64,000 nt of DNA from NCBI GenBank assembly GCA_016081115.2, contig JABTTQ020003411.1, positions 248,001-312,000 of the forward strand, given 5' to 3'. This document shows, in pieces, positions 1 through 10,384 of this stretch. Source of the DNA: Rehmannia glutinosa (taxonomy: Eukaryota > Streptophyta > Magnoliopsida > Lamiales > Orobanchaceae). Every line of letters starts with the position of its first letter. Within the stretch, counting starts at the first letter, position 1. A program made the position numbers and the translations under genes. The notes below the pieces were generated by a model. It did no database searches. It saw only the letters and a program-made list of their open reading frames with translations, and was not told the DNA's origin.

Positions 1-52
1 TCGAAGAAGAAAACGAGGTAAGTTCTAAACCTCTACTTCTTATGACCATGAA

Positions 53-1005
53 TTGCAAAATGAATATAGTGATTTACAAAATGATTATAATGAGCTACAA
101 GATGAATTCCAAAACTTACTTGTTAAATACAAAAATTTGAAAAAGGAATTCATTGTTTTGAAAAATGATAAGGATAGTTTATTTACTTCCTATGAATCAC
201 TATCATGTGCTCACACCACCACTCTTAACAAGGTTAGAAACCTTGAGAAAGAAAATAGTACTCTTGTTGAGGATATAAATTGCTTGAAAAATGATTTATC
301 TAAATCCAACTTAGTCTTGATAGAATAACCAATATTGTTGATTGTTGTGATAATTGAAACTAGAACTTGATCATAAGCCTAATGGTATCAATCACATGAA
401 AAAGAATCAAGTCTCTAAGCACGTTGGTCATTATGCTCCTAGAATTATTACATGCTTTTATTGCGGTAAAAATGGTCATACGGTAAATACTTGTCGGGCT
501 AGAAATAGCTCTAATTATTGTTGGAGACCTAAAAGTCTCAAGACTAATCCCAAAGGACCCAAACACATGAGGGTACCACAAAACAATGTCATATTAGGTA
601 CCCGACGAAATAATGATCGAAGAAAATTTATACCGCCAAGAAGACATCAAATGACCGTTTCATTTGATCAAAGAAGGAGAAACTATTTTTCGACAAAGCC
701 AATTTCAAGAAGAGGGTATAATCAAAAATGGGAAGAACACAATCCTTGGAAATGGCAAAGACATCATCAACAAGATGATTTTCAAAGAAGAAGAGACTTT
801 CAACAATGGGAAAGCAACAAACCTTGGAAATGGAGCAATCAAAGAAGTCATCAACAACAAAGTCACTTCTCGAGGGAAGATATCATCAACAATGGGAACG
901 ACACAACCCATGGAAATGGCGTAATTGGTAACCCGTATCTCCTATTTAAATATGCATTTTATTTTGTTATTATGCATGCTTTTATTTGTGTCTTAATTGC
1001 AAAAT
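53..1005 (+). pseudogene. Copia gag C-terminal relic (coiled coil + zinc knuckle)
   Basis: Gag forms the virus-like particle in which retrotransposon RNA is packaged. The first segment (53-328) is a Lys/Glu/Asn/Leu-rich coiled coil with repeated YNELQDE-like heptads. After stops and a frame change, 453-494 encodes one CX2CX4HX4C zinc knuckle (CFYCGKNGHTVNTC) for RNA binding. The downstream part to about 1005 is Arg/Gln/Trp-rich with repeated 'NNGKxTxLGNG / NPWKW' units, apparently tandem repeats in the gag tail. The N-terminal capsid domain is outside the window. Gag assignment is firm; non-functional because of frame breaks. Confidence 0.75.
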
Positions 1006-1879
1006 GAGTTTTCAAATATTTATTTTTTAATTAAGGTCTTCAATATATACTTGTGCTTTTAAAATATTTTTGAAAAAGAAGACCTTATATGATGTTTTTA
1101 AAACTCTTGTGCATTTTTGTAGACTAAAGTGTGTTATCATCTTTTATGGATTTTTATGGCATGAGCTTACTTGTGATATCTCTTAGCCTACACTTTTATC
1201 ATTATGATTTGTGCTAGATATGTTTTAAGAATTGTGTAGGATTTACATATTTTCACAAATGGCCATTTACGTCATTATTTGTCAAGAAAGGCATAAATTA
1301 TCGAGGTACGTTTACTTGTGTTATTCTTACTCTTTTAGACTCGATATATGTATTGCCATGTGCCTATGTGCTTGTTCTTCATAGTATTTCATACAAGTGC
1401 CATTAAGAGGATTTTTAGATTTTTTGAAAGGCACTATTCGATATTTGATTGCACATATTTGCCGTATCAACTCTTGTTCAAATACTTCTTTTAAATAAGG
1501 TCTCAACTATATGCTTTCGGATTTTCAAATTTCAAAAGAGACCTTTTGTAGCTTTCTTAAGCTTATTTGAACTTGCATGATTTATTAGACTCTTGATGAT
1601 ATTCTAAATGCATAGTATGTGTTTCTTGCTTCATGGTCTATATATAGTGTCTATTTCTACTATGCAAGATATTTTGTGATTGAGGCATGTTTTTACACTT
1701 GGGCTTTTTTTCTTACTTATATAAGCGATGCCGTTAATGAGTTTGTTAAGTTGTGTAGATGAGAAATGAAGTACTCCAAATATTAGTTACCTCAAAATAT
1801 TTGGATGTACATATTCTACTATGAACACCTTAGATCAATTGGATGCCCTATGATGATAGTGATGAAGAAGACAAATTCC
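1006..1879 (+). other. Decayed Sirevirus internal sequence, no domain recognised
   Basis: This stretch lies where protease and integrase should be. I see no DTGA-type protease motif, no HHCC finger and no DD35E residues in any frame. It is AT-rich with repeated phrases such as 'tttgaaaggcac' and 'tcgatatatg'. It is probably rearranged or highly mutated internal sequence of the same element. Confidence 0.4.
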
Positions 1880-2815
1880 TCAATTGATGCTTCAAGATGA
1901 AGATTGGTTTTAGAATTGCAAGATGAGCTAAAAGGAAATGATACTTGGAAGTTGATGCCATGTCTTTCATCACAAACGATTATAAATGCAAAATGGGCAC
2001 TCCGGAACAAACTCGATGACCAAGGCAACATTGGTCGAACTAAGGCGAGGTTAGTAGCTCAAAGGTATTTTCAAGAAGAAGGTAATGATTTTGATGTAAT
2101 ATTTGCACTCATAGCTCTTTTAGAAGTTATTTGCATTTTACTTGCCCATTCTTGTTTTAAGAAAATTTCAAGCTTTACTAAATGGATGTTAATTTTCTAA
2201 ATGGTTTTATTCATATAGAAGTCTATCGGAGTTTAAAATTCTAGGCCAAATTTTTTTAAAAAAGGCCATACGGTTGATAGACTTAGCTATTTTTGCTAAA
2301 TGATTCTACAAGAGGTAAAGTTGATACTACTCTCTTTGTTTTTGAAAAAGGGCAAGATTGTTTACTTGTGCATATTTATGAGAATATTTTTGGTACTACT
2401 AATGAATATTTGTGCAAGATATTTTTCCAAGTTGATGCAAGGTGTACTTGAAATGAGCATGATGGGGGAGCTCAATTTCTCGCTTGGACTTCAAATCATT
2501 CAATGCCAAGTAGACGGTTACATTTCAAAAATAACTCTTGAAGGAGTTAGGCATTGAAGAAGGAAGAATCATCTCAACCTCTATGGTTACCAATGAAGAG
2601 ATTGACAAAGGTTGAGAAAGGCATGTCGGTTGACAAACAAATTCGAGGTATGTTTTCTTGTATTATTTCTATAGACTCGACATTCCATATGCCTTATGTC
2701 TATATGCTCGACTTCAAAAATTATCCCAACGAATCTCTTTAAAGTGCCGTTAAAAGAAATTTTCAAATATTTGAAAGGCACTTCTTCTTATGACTTGTTG
2801 TATCCAAAGCTTTAA
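1880..2815 (+). pseudogene. Copia reverse transcriptase / RNase H relic
   Basis: RT copies element RNA into DNA. 1904-2160 matches the start of Copia RT in order: an LQDELKGNDTW-like entry, a KWALRNKLDDQGNI segment and a KARLVAQ segment with EEGNDFDVIFA. After frame changes, 2300-2520 carries the palm-to-thumb part ending MSMMGELNFSLGLQI; the YVDD box normally just upstream is destroyed, with 'gagaatattttt' in its place. 2580-2730 has the connection segment and about 2750-2815 a remnant of the RYLKGT motif. Several frameshifts and lost codons make it non-functional. RNase H beyond this is missing. Confidence 0.8.
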
Positions 2816-4302
2816 AATGTTCTTATTTTTCGGGATAACAAGTCCGGTGAAAATTATTCAAAATATAGTTCGTCATAATCGAACTAAACATATTGAGATT
2901 CGAAAAACTTTCTAAGGGATTGCGTTTTTAACAAAAACTTGAGATGTCTCAAGGATAACTTGCGGACATTTGTTCATTTACCGCCGAGTATTTTACCTCA
3001 TTTCGAGCTTGATTATGACATAATGTATATTGAATGAGGTCTACGTTTGCATTTTGCACGTTTTAAAACTTAGGGGCGAAAAATTGGATTTTTGGTTGAA
3101 AATTCGGATTTTGGAAATTTTTCAACACATGTGGCTGAAATGGTTGAGGCAACCGGTCGCCCTCAACGTCGACCGGTCGCCCTCAACCTCAACCGTCGCC
3201 CTAGGCTATAATTTGGATTAAAATGGTTCTGTCTTTCAAAGATTCGTCACTTTGACACATTTTGGCCATTTTTCGTCCCCTTTGCAAATTTCACACACAA
3301 TTCACTTCAAATGAGTTTTGATGCATGAATTATATATTTTGGGATTATCTAGCTCGACTATCATCATCATTGCTCGTCTTTACCGATTGAATGGTAAGAA
3401 TTTCACTATCTTTAGCTCAATTGGGTTGAACCCTCGAGTTTGTGGCTTATATGTATTTTTCTTGATGTGATTCATATATGTTTGTGATGAGCTTATTGAT
3501 TGTTGATGAATGATATTCGTTAAATTGTATTTGGTGATGAAAAACTTGGCTTGATTTCATTTACAAGGGCTATATATAACTTTTTCTATTTTTGACGCCC
3601 GCCAAGTGTTCGATAAAACGTTTCAATGAAAAATTCATCACCTACATGATTCTCTCGATTTCAAAAGTCTTATACATTTATAGAGATCATGTTTTGCTTA
3701 TCAAATGAGTTTTCATAAACCTCTACAAGTCGTATGATTCGACTTTTCCCTCCTATTTGGCTTATAAGCTTCAATGTTCAAATAGCTCGATACATCGGTT
3801 TAGTTGCACACTTTGATATGAATATATGATGTATTTATCGTGCTAACATTCTTTTTGATGATTCCAAAGGGGAGAAACGGTGGAGAAACAGGTTATAAGC
3901 TCTTTAGCTCAAAGAAGCTAAGATAAGCTCAAACTCAAAGAAAGTTTATAAGCTATGGCTTCCTAAAGCCATAAGTTGTGTATGATTCTTGGTCCATTGG
4001 CTGTAGTATGGACTTATATTGTTTCTAATGATGTCTCTTTTGACAGGGGAGCTTTTAAGTTATTGATACTTAAGCTCAATATCGAAAAGCTAATATTTTA
4101 GCTTATGTTTAAGTTGCTTCTATATAACTCTTGTTGTGCATGTTGATAGGGGAGCATTTGCTATATGTGTTTGAATATCTCTACTCCCATCCTTGTGTTT
4201 TTGCATGGAATGTTGTCGCTCACAACGGATAGTTCTCTTTAACTTAGGTAAAATTGTTTTGTTTTCAAAATCGACCTCGTTAAAATTGTTTTGGTTTGTA
4301 AT
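2816..4302 (+). other. Long non-coding 3' region of the Sirevirus
   Basis: No convincing coding sequence. It contains three clustered copies of an ACCGGTCGCCCT-type motif (3151-3201) and AT-rich sequence leading to the polypurine tract. Sirevirus elements often carry a long region between pol and the 3' LTR, sometimes with an envelope-like gene; none is recognisable here. Confidence 0.5.
3151..3201 (+). repeat. Cluster of ACCGGTCGCCCT motifs (internal region)
   Basis: Three spaced copies of a palindrome-centred motif (ACCGGT core, followed by CGCCCTCAAC) occur within 51 bp; the third is degraded to AACCGTCGCCCT. The same motif recurs inside the LTR at 4826-4932. Confidence 0.8.
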
Positions 4303-4320
4303 CATCAAAAAGGGGGAGAT
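4303..4320 (+). promoter_or_regulatory. Polypurine tract before 3' LTR
   Basis: The run CAAAAAGGGGGAGAT immediately precedes TG of the LTR. A PPT primes plus-strand DNA synthesis in LTR retrotransposons, and this AAAGGGGGAGA form is common in Copia elements. It fixes the LTR start at 4321. Confidence 0.8.
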
Positions 4321-4825
4321 TGTTTGATAAATGGTTTTATCATGATTTTGATGATTTTGATTTTACACCAAAACAATGTTTTTAAAGGTTGTCCAAATAC
4401 TCCTAAATGTTTTAAAATGGTTTTAATATTTTTCGGAGTATTTCCTCAAGTTTATTTTCGATATAAAATTGGACAACACATTTAATGCTTTTAAGTCAAT
4501 GGGTTTTTACATTGAAACTATGTTGTCCTAATACTCCCAATTGATCTAAAATGTTTCTACTATTTTTCGGAGTATTTATTGGAATTTATATCGGACAACA
4601 CTTTTTGTGTAAATGTTTTATTTTTTCAAAACTATATTTCTAATGTTGTCCCAAATACTCCCGATCGGTTTAAAATGTTTTTACGATTTTTGGAGTATTT
4701 CTTGAGGTTTATTTTTGATAAAAATCGGACAACTTGTCAATGAGGAGGTCGGTCATTAGGCGGCAGCATGCACGGGAACAAGTTTCGTGAAACAGAAACT
4801 TGAGAACTCTCAAAATTGATCAGTG

Positions 4826-4932
4826 CAACCGGTTGCACATAGGCTCGACCGGTCGAGGTGCACTTCGACCGGTCGCCCTGTGTAAATGTTGATACGTTTT
4901 TTCAAAGTCTATTTAAATGCGACCGGTCGCCC
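4826..4932 (+). repeat. Palindromic CGACCGGTCG motifs in LTR U3
   Basis: Four copies are visible: CAACCGGTTG, CTCGACCGGTCGAG, TTCGACCGGTCGCCCT and GCGACCGGTCGCCCT. All share the ACCGGT/T core and lie upstream of the TATA box, where U3 control sequences sit. Confidence 0.8.
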
Positions 4933-5080
4933 TAATGTTTGACAAAATTCTAACCGTTGTCAGCGTGATGACTTTTCCCTAAATTGTGGGATTGATTTCT
5001 AACAGCTATAATCTTGATTTTAATTGCAATTTTTGTAGATATCGATTCCAAGAGGAGCCTATCAAGTATCAATCATCTCC

Positions 5081-5087
5081 TATAAAT
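5081..5087 (+). promoter_or_regulatory. LTR TATA box
   Basis: CTCCTATAAATAGAGG is a good plant TATA box in the second half of the LTR, at the expected U3/R position. It fits the start of retrotransposon transcription. Confidence 0.65.
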
Positions 5088-5369
5088 AGAGGAAGATTTG
5101 AAGCACAAATATATGAGAGAAAACTACAACACAACAAGATACACTCAAGAATACACTTGTGCTTACATTGTCATATTTCTTGTTGTAATTTGCCTAGCTA
5201 TTCACTTTCACATTCTTGAGGTCTAGGCTATTCTTGATTACACTTGCACTCTATTGTATTATCAATTATCGAGTTGTAATCTTGAATTTGGGTAATCATT
5301 CAACACAAGATATCCTTGTGAGTGTTCTTGTGGTAAGAACACACTTGGGTGATCTAAGTGATAGGTGTA

Positions 5370-5540
5370 AGAAGATTGTGGTAATCTTCTTGTTGAGGTG
5401 TTGAAGAGTGTGGTGCTCTTCAAGGGTGAAGATTGTGGTAATCTTCACAAGGTGCCGTTGGAGATTGTGGTAATCTTCAAGTGAGATTGTGGTAATCTCA
5501 AAGGTGGTGTTGAAGAAGAGTGTGGTGCTCTTCAAGGTGT
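5370..5540 (+). repeat. GATTGTGGTAATCTTC short repeats in LTR U5
   Basis: At least four copies of (GAA)GATTGTGGTAATCT(TC) plus two copies of GAAGAGTGTGGTGCTCTTCAA alternate here. Each unit has inverted ends (GAAGATT...AATCTTC; GAAGAG...CTCTTC), so each can form a small hairpin. The block is about 170 bp and lies after the TATA box. Confidence 0.75.
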
Positions 5541-5791
5541 TGTAAGTTGAATTTGTATTAATTTTGGTAATTAATAAAATTCTTTTTCTTTGAAATCCAT
5601 CCCGGATATCTTCGGAGTGGTAGAGGATTAGGCCCTAGGTGGGTTGAACCTCTTTAAATCGGCGTGTGTTGTTTACATTCCGCACCTTCATTATTTTGTT
5701 TGAGCATTCGATTGTTAAAAGAGGACGAAATCGAAAAGATGGAGATAATCTATTCACCCCCTCTAGATTATCGTAGCCGCTTGGACTTACA

Positions 5792-6998
5792 AAGGGGATT
5801 ATAGAGGAAAGCTCGATAGGCAAGGCCCCAAGAAATTGCTTCCCGATCCAAAGGGTTTTATCTTTTCTAAGGAACGGATCGCCTCAATAAGGCTCTTGTG
5901 GAAGCCTTTGTTGAATCCCTTTCCATGCCTTTTGTACTCCATCGCTCGAGCTCGAAAGGCACTACCTCACACCTCCCGGAGATCACCGGTCCCCTACGGA
6001 TCACCTCTCCCTAGGGTCGAGCTCCGGAGGAAGATCCCGAGATTTCCCTTGTAGACGATGTGCTATCTCCCTTGATGACCTTACCTCGAGAGAATGTTCC
6101 CCTCCTACTTGGGGTTTATGTATCATCATTTGTTATCGTATTTTCACTCTATACTTGTAATGTTTTGCGTAATAATGAAAATCATTTTTCTGCACTTCGT
6201 CTTTTCTGATCTATATTCTTTTACTTCTGCTTTAATAATAGCTCGGATCTTTTGTAATCCTGCAGAGCTTAGCTCAGACTGAGCTTGAGTTCACTCAATT
6301 TTCATTAACGTTTTTCATTCATTTTCATTTTTTTTGTACCAAAGAAATTGGTGCAATGTATCCCTCGTGGGCCCAAGTATTTGGAGACTAGCTCAAGCTC
6401 AGCTCCAAATACTTGTCAATTATCTCCAATGAGGCTTGCTCGAGCCGAGCTCCTTCCATAGCCTCGTGGCCCCAAGTATTTGGAGACTAGCTCGAGCTGA
6501 GCTCCAAATACTTGTCAATTATTTCCAAGAAGGCTTGCTCGAGCCTAGCTCCTTGCATGGCCTCATGGTCCCAAGTATTTGGAGACTAGCTCCAGTTGAG
6601 CTCCAAATACGTCGATTTCTTCAAAGAAAGTTGGCTCGAGCCGAGCTCCTTGACGACCTCATGGCCCCAGTATTTGAGTCAGCTCGAGTGAGCTCCAAAT
6701 ACTTGTCTATTTCTTCAAAGGAAGGTGGCTCGAGCCGAGCTCCTTGCATGGCCTTGTGGCCCCAATCATTTGGAGATTAGCTCGAGGTGAGCTCCAAATA
6801 CTTGTCGATTTTTTCAAAGGAAGCTAGCTCAAGCCGAGCTCTTTGCATGACTTTGTGGCCCCAAGTATTTGGAGTCTAGCTCGAGTGAGCTTCAAATACT
6901 TATCAATTTTCCACATTCATTTTGAATAAATAATTCAGGGGAAAGCAGATCATTCATTCAAATCATAAGTAATTTCATTACATCAGATATTTCCAATT
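5792..6998 (-). other. 3' region of a Tat-type Gypsy element (possible 3' LTR remnant)
   Basis: On the - strand this follows the integrase stop at 6999-7001. It contains a 100-bp tandem repeat (6361-6915). Tat/Ogre elements have a long untranslated region between pol and the 3' LTR, often with tandem repeats, which fits. I could not recognise an LTR matching the 5' LTR proposed at 29023-29907, so the 3' LTR is absent, diverged or replaced by the Sirevirus insertion at 5791. Confidence 0.5.
6361..6915 (-). repeat. Tandem repeat, about 100-bp unit, about 6 copies
   Basis: Units begin near 6371, 6471, 6570, 6664, 6762 and 6861 with CCAAGTATTTGGAG(ACTAGCTCG). They continue through GAGCTCCAAATACTTGTC and GGCTCGAGCCGAGCTCCTTG. 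Each unit contains an inverted pair (AAGTATTTGGAG / CTCCAAATACTT), so each can fold as a hairpin. The fourth unit is degraded. Confidence 0.85.
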
Positions 6999-8196
6999 CT
7001 AGGAATAATATTTCTTTAGGTTGCTATTGTTCCATGCCCTTGGAAGCTTTCACCCATCGAGATCCTCCAGCTTATATGCACCTCTTGCCAGCACCTTCGT
7101 CACCCGAAGTGGCCCTTCCTAATTCGCATCCAATTTTCCCTTGTTTTTACTAGCATCCGAGCCTCCTCAACACGGATTTCGACCGAAAGGCCATCCCGAT
7201 CACTTTCTTGTTACATGTTGCCTTGATCCTTCTCCTTGTCTTTTCCATCGCAAAAATGTCATTTCTCTTTTCTCATTAATAGTATGTCTAAGGCTTCTCG
7301 AATCTTCATTTCGTTTGCATTTTCTTGAAGGCTTGCACTCAATGAGTCTTTATCCCGATCTCGCGGGTATGACGGTGTCCATTCCATACACCAAACTAAA
7401 GGGAGTTTCCCCTATATCCTCATTCCTCATTCGGATTAGTTCGATAAGCCCACAAAACCGAGTGAGCTCTCGAACCCATGCACCTCCTACTTTTTCGGCC
7501 GAGCTTTAAGTCCCTGGACCGAATTTTGTTGGTAACTTCCACTTGCCCATGGCTTGTGGATGAGCACGACGTAAAATTTTTCTTGATCTTCAACTCTTCA
7601 CACCATGCTCGGATCCTCGCTCCCGCAAATTGTGTTCCATTATCCGATATGAGAACCCGAGGTGTTCCATATTCTCGCCCTTGATAAACTTCATCATTGC
7701 ATCCTCATTTATTTTAGCTAAGGTTTTGACTTCCACCCATTTGCTAAAATAATCAATCGCCACTATCAAGAATTTTCCCGACCGAAGATGGTGGGAATGG
7801 CTCTACTATGTCAATACCATATTTCACAAAAGGACACGCCGAGCTCATAGTCATGAGCTCCTCCGCTGGTTGGTGTATCAGTGGTGCGTGAATTTGGCAT
7901 TTCTCACATGCTCTTACTAGCTTCTCTGCTTCCTCATTTAGATAAGGCCAAAAATACCCCGCCTTAACACTTTCTTTAATAAGATTCTTGATCCCATATG
8001 ATTTCCACAACACCCCTCATGCTTCTCTCTCAACACATATGTGCCCTCTTCTTCACTCAAACACCTCAGAAAAGGCATAGAGAAGCCTCTCTTGTATAAT
8101 TTATTCCCGATTATGCAAAAACGTGTACCTTGAATTTTCAGTCGAGCTGCTTCGCTCCTATTCCCCGGCAGAACTCCTCCTTCCGGATAGGCCATA
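6999..8196 (-). pseudogene. Gypsy (Tat lineage) integrase relic
   Basis: Integrase inserts the DNA copy into the host genome. Reading the - strand from 8196, a gag-pol spacer (YPEGGVLP...) is followed by RLYRRGF-like KLYKRGFSMPFLRCL, then the HHCC finger (HEGCCGNH, about 30 residues, CEKCQ). The core begins at WPFVKYGIDI-like CPFVKYGIDIVEPFPP with its catalytic Asp. The C-terminal part (about 7010-7140) reads GPLRVTKVLARGAYKLEDLDG and ends at a stop at 6999-7001. A frameshift near 8000 splits finger and core, and the central catalytic region is poorly preserved. It continues the RT/RNase H at 25.0-26.7 kb, separated by later insertions. Confidence 0.8.
8194..8196. repeat. CACTA target-site duplication, left (ATA)
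   Basis: ATA directly precedes CACTACAAG and is repeated after the right end at 12807-12809. CACTA elements make 3-bp duplications. Confidence 0.8.
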
Positions 8197-8211
8197 CACT
8201 ACAAGAAATTG
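8197..8211 (+). repeat. CACTA terminal inverted repeat, left
   Basis: CACTACAAGAAATTG, identical to the complement of 12792-12806. Confidence 0.92.
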
Positions 8212-8219
8212 TAATTTTT

Positions 8220-8640
8220 GTGAAAAATCATCGGCAAAACACATTTACCGACGGATCGCGATGGATTCCGATGGAATCTTCTCGCCGGCAAATCGCTTGT
8301 CGTAAACATTTAACGACAGATTTCATTGTCGCTTCGGTAAACTTGCTTAAACCAATTTCAGAGGATCTACAACATAACTCAATCTCACTTTTGCGACAAG
8401 CCACCGCGAACGGATTTTGTGTCGGCAAATGATATCCATTGGTAAATTAAGTCGCAAGTAACGACGGATTGCCAACGGACGCTAACAACAAAAATATTCG
8501 ACGGATCCCCGAGGGATCAATTTTTGCCGACATATAATGTCGACGGATCTTTATTTCTATGACGACAGATTACCGACGGAATTTTGCAATTAACTATAAC
8601 TTTAACCCGTCGGTGATCCGTACGGTAATTTTATAAATTT
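8220..8640. repeat. CACTA subterminal repeats, left
   Basis: Many direct and inverted copies of a (T)ACCGACGGA / TCCGTCGGTAAT motif and variants (CGACGGAT, GACGACAGATT) fill this interval. Similar arrays at the right end support transposase binding sites. Confidence 0.8.
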
Positions 8641-8921
8641 AAAAAAATGTTTTATTTTTATTTTTTAATTTACTGTTTCGGCTTTATGTACAATAATTCT
8701 AAAAATATCAATTTACAATTCATAGAAATAATTCTCACAAAATATCAATTCACAATTCATAGAAATAATTCTCATAAAATAGAATCAGAACGACATAACT
8801 TGTTCCACAAAAAGATAGGCTACAAAATAGAAACTTCATCACAGACAAATATTATCGCTTAGCCAACTCCATAGTTCAACAAACTATTGACATTTCTCTA
8901 GAGTAAAGCAAAAGCTTTATA

Positions 8922-9090
8922 TCATACTTCAATGCAACTCCAATTGGAACGGCTTTTGAAGACATCAAGACCCATTTCAGTTGGATCCGTTGCTTGAAGC
9001 TCTACCTGAATGCCATCCAATTCCGTCTTGAACATGTTCTCTGAGCTCGCGTAGATCATTTTGCTCCTAACTCTTGCAGTGTCAAGGGAC
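8922..9090 (-). pseudogene. Captured last exon of an actin-depolymerizing factor (ADF/cofilin)
   Basis: ADF proteins bind and sever actin filaments in the cytoplasm. The - strand reading from 9090 gives [15 protein letters not shown], then [18 protein letters not shown] and LDVFKSR, the conserved C-terminal third of plant ADFs, including the Arg/Lys-rich actin-binding helix. It starts after an AG (minus-strand 9092-9091), with the codon split expected at the last ADF intron, so intron and exon border were captured together. The ADF stop is lost: six extra residues follow SRSN before TGA at 8922. The preceding exon with the ADF N-terminal half is not found within the element. It is a fragment, not a working ADF gene. 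Confidence 0.85.
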
Positions 9091-10384
9091 CTCATAACAC
9101 AGAGAACAGACATAAAAGACATATACTGTCAGATAATGCGATATAAAAAAAGATGAAGCTTATAATCTATGTCAATGGAAAAAACACCTTATGACAGTTT
9201 TACCAAGTACCCACCTTATGAAAAGCACCCAATATCAATCAGTTTAAGCTTATAATATCTGTCAATATTGGCATTTCGAATCAATTAAAGATGGCTCTGC
9301 CAGTGCCGACTACTTCAACCTGTAAATAATCGTGTATCAATCATATGGTGGCACCTATCATCTGTACATGTTTCCTATGTGTATATTCTCTTCACGACAA
9401 TAAAAGATGACAATGTATGATGATCATATAAAGCAACACCAAACTCTAAGCAGAGATTTTTATGCTTTGATATCCATAGAAAATTTAGCTCCACCACATT
9501 CATAATGCATTTAAATCAGCAAATACCACCATTTTTATCTAATTGACAATCGCACCACATCAGATACACATCGTCTTTGCCAAAAAAAACAAATCTTAAT
9601 TAAAAATTTAAAACATTATGTGTTAATACGGTCATAATATAATAAATACAATTGATATTAACCAAGATGATATCATAAGTTTGCTGAAACTAAGCAAATA
9701 ACTTATGGTTCTCTTTCTTAATGGGAAAGATCGAATAAAAAGGAAATGTGTCAGAAAAAAGAATGCACATACCAGAACACAAGTTGTAAGTTGAATTAAA
9801 CTACTTTTCCCTATAACATATCATTGCAGCAAACTTGTATGATGTGACATAATTACATAAATAAACAAAAAAAAAACTAAAAGCATCTAGTTCAAATCCT
9901 AAATTCCAAGGAAACGCAACTCATCTATAAACCAGCTCAAACTAAAGCAACATACTCGTATGAACAATTAAGACTACCTCTCCACAACAATCGAGAAATC
10001 TAGAAATGGTAAGGCCATTTGACAAAGCAAGTATACGAAAATGGAAAATTATAGAAAAATCCTTGTTTTTAGTGAAATTAAACAATTGATAAGCTTTAAC
10101 ATCAGAGGACATAGTAAACCTAAAATTCCAACTCAATTCAGAAAACGAATACAAACGAAAACTTGATATTCTAAATCAAAGCATTCAAAAAGCCCTTTTG
10201 GTATCAATTACATGAGAAATGGACATACCGCAGATCTAGGCATCAAACAAGAGTCTATGACCAATTCAGAAGCACAATAATCCTCCATCAGATAAAATAT
10301 ACAAAACTCAAACCAATTTTTCAAAAGCATCCATCCAAGTGTCCTAAAAAAAGGTATAACCAATAAAAGGTAAAGCTTTAAAAC
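9091..10384 (-). other. CACTA interior between the captured fragments
   Basis: AT-rich sequence with no recognisable exon. On the - strand it runs from a GTGAGT-like donor (10388 downward, overlapping the chimera stop) to the ADF acceptor at 9091-9092, so it could act as an intron of a fused transcript. That is inference only. The lower part directly upstream of 9090 is probably original ADF intron. Confidence 0.35.

Larger units (their letters stand above)
1..5791 (+). mobile_element. Sirevirus-type Copia retrotransposon, 5' part outside window, decayed
   Basis: In order the sequence shows a gag coiled-coil segment and zinc knuckle (53-1005), an RT/RNase H relic (about 1880-2815), a long non-coding stretch, a polypurine tract (4303-4320) and a 3' LTR (4321-5791). 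A coiled-coil gag tail, a long non-coding 3' region and an LTR ending near a run of cytosines are typical of the Sirevirus (SIRE/Maximus) lineage. Protease and integrase are not recognisable between gag and RT, so internal deletion has occurred as well as stops and frameshifts. The 5' LTR lies outside the window, so no target-site duplication can be checked; the 5 bp after the LTR are AAGGG. Confidence 0.8.
4321..5791 (+). repeat. 3' LTR of the Sirevirus-type Copia
   Basis: It begins TGTTTGATAAATGG straight after the PPT and ends TTGGACTTACA; length 1471 bp. The end has the Sirevirus pattern of 'attcaccccctctag' about 45 bp before the terminal CA. Inside are palindromic CGACCGGTCG motifs, a TATA box and a block of GATTGTGGTAATCTTC repeats. 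The following sequence (from 5792) belongs to the Gypsy 3' region, so this element probably inserted into it. Confidence 0.75.

Noticed and set aside
5370..5540. CRISPR-like spaced repeats
   Set aside because: Units are contiguous, imperfect, within an LTR, in a plant genome; no spacers or cas genes.
5836..6054. 72-aa open frame next to the Sirevirus LTR
   Set aside because: Lies in the Gypsy 3' region with no similarity I recognise; direction opposite to the element.
8123..8432. Open frames at the left CACTA end
   Set aside because: They run across the transposon border and subterminal repeats; the - strand frame up to the border is Gypsy integrase, the rest is repeat.
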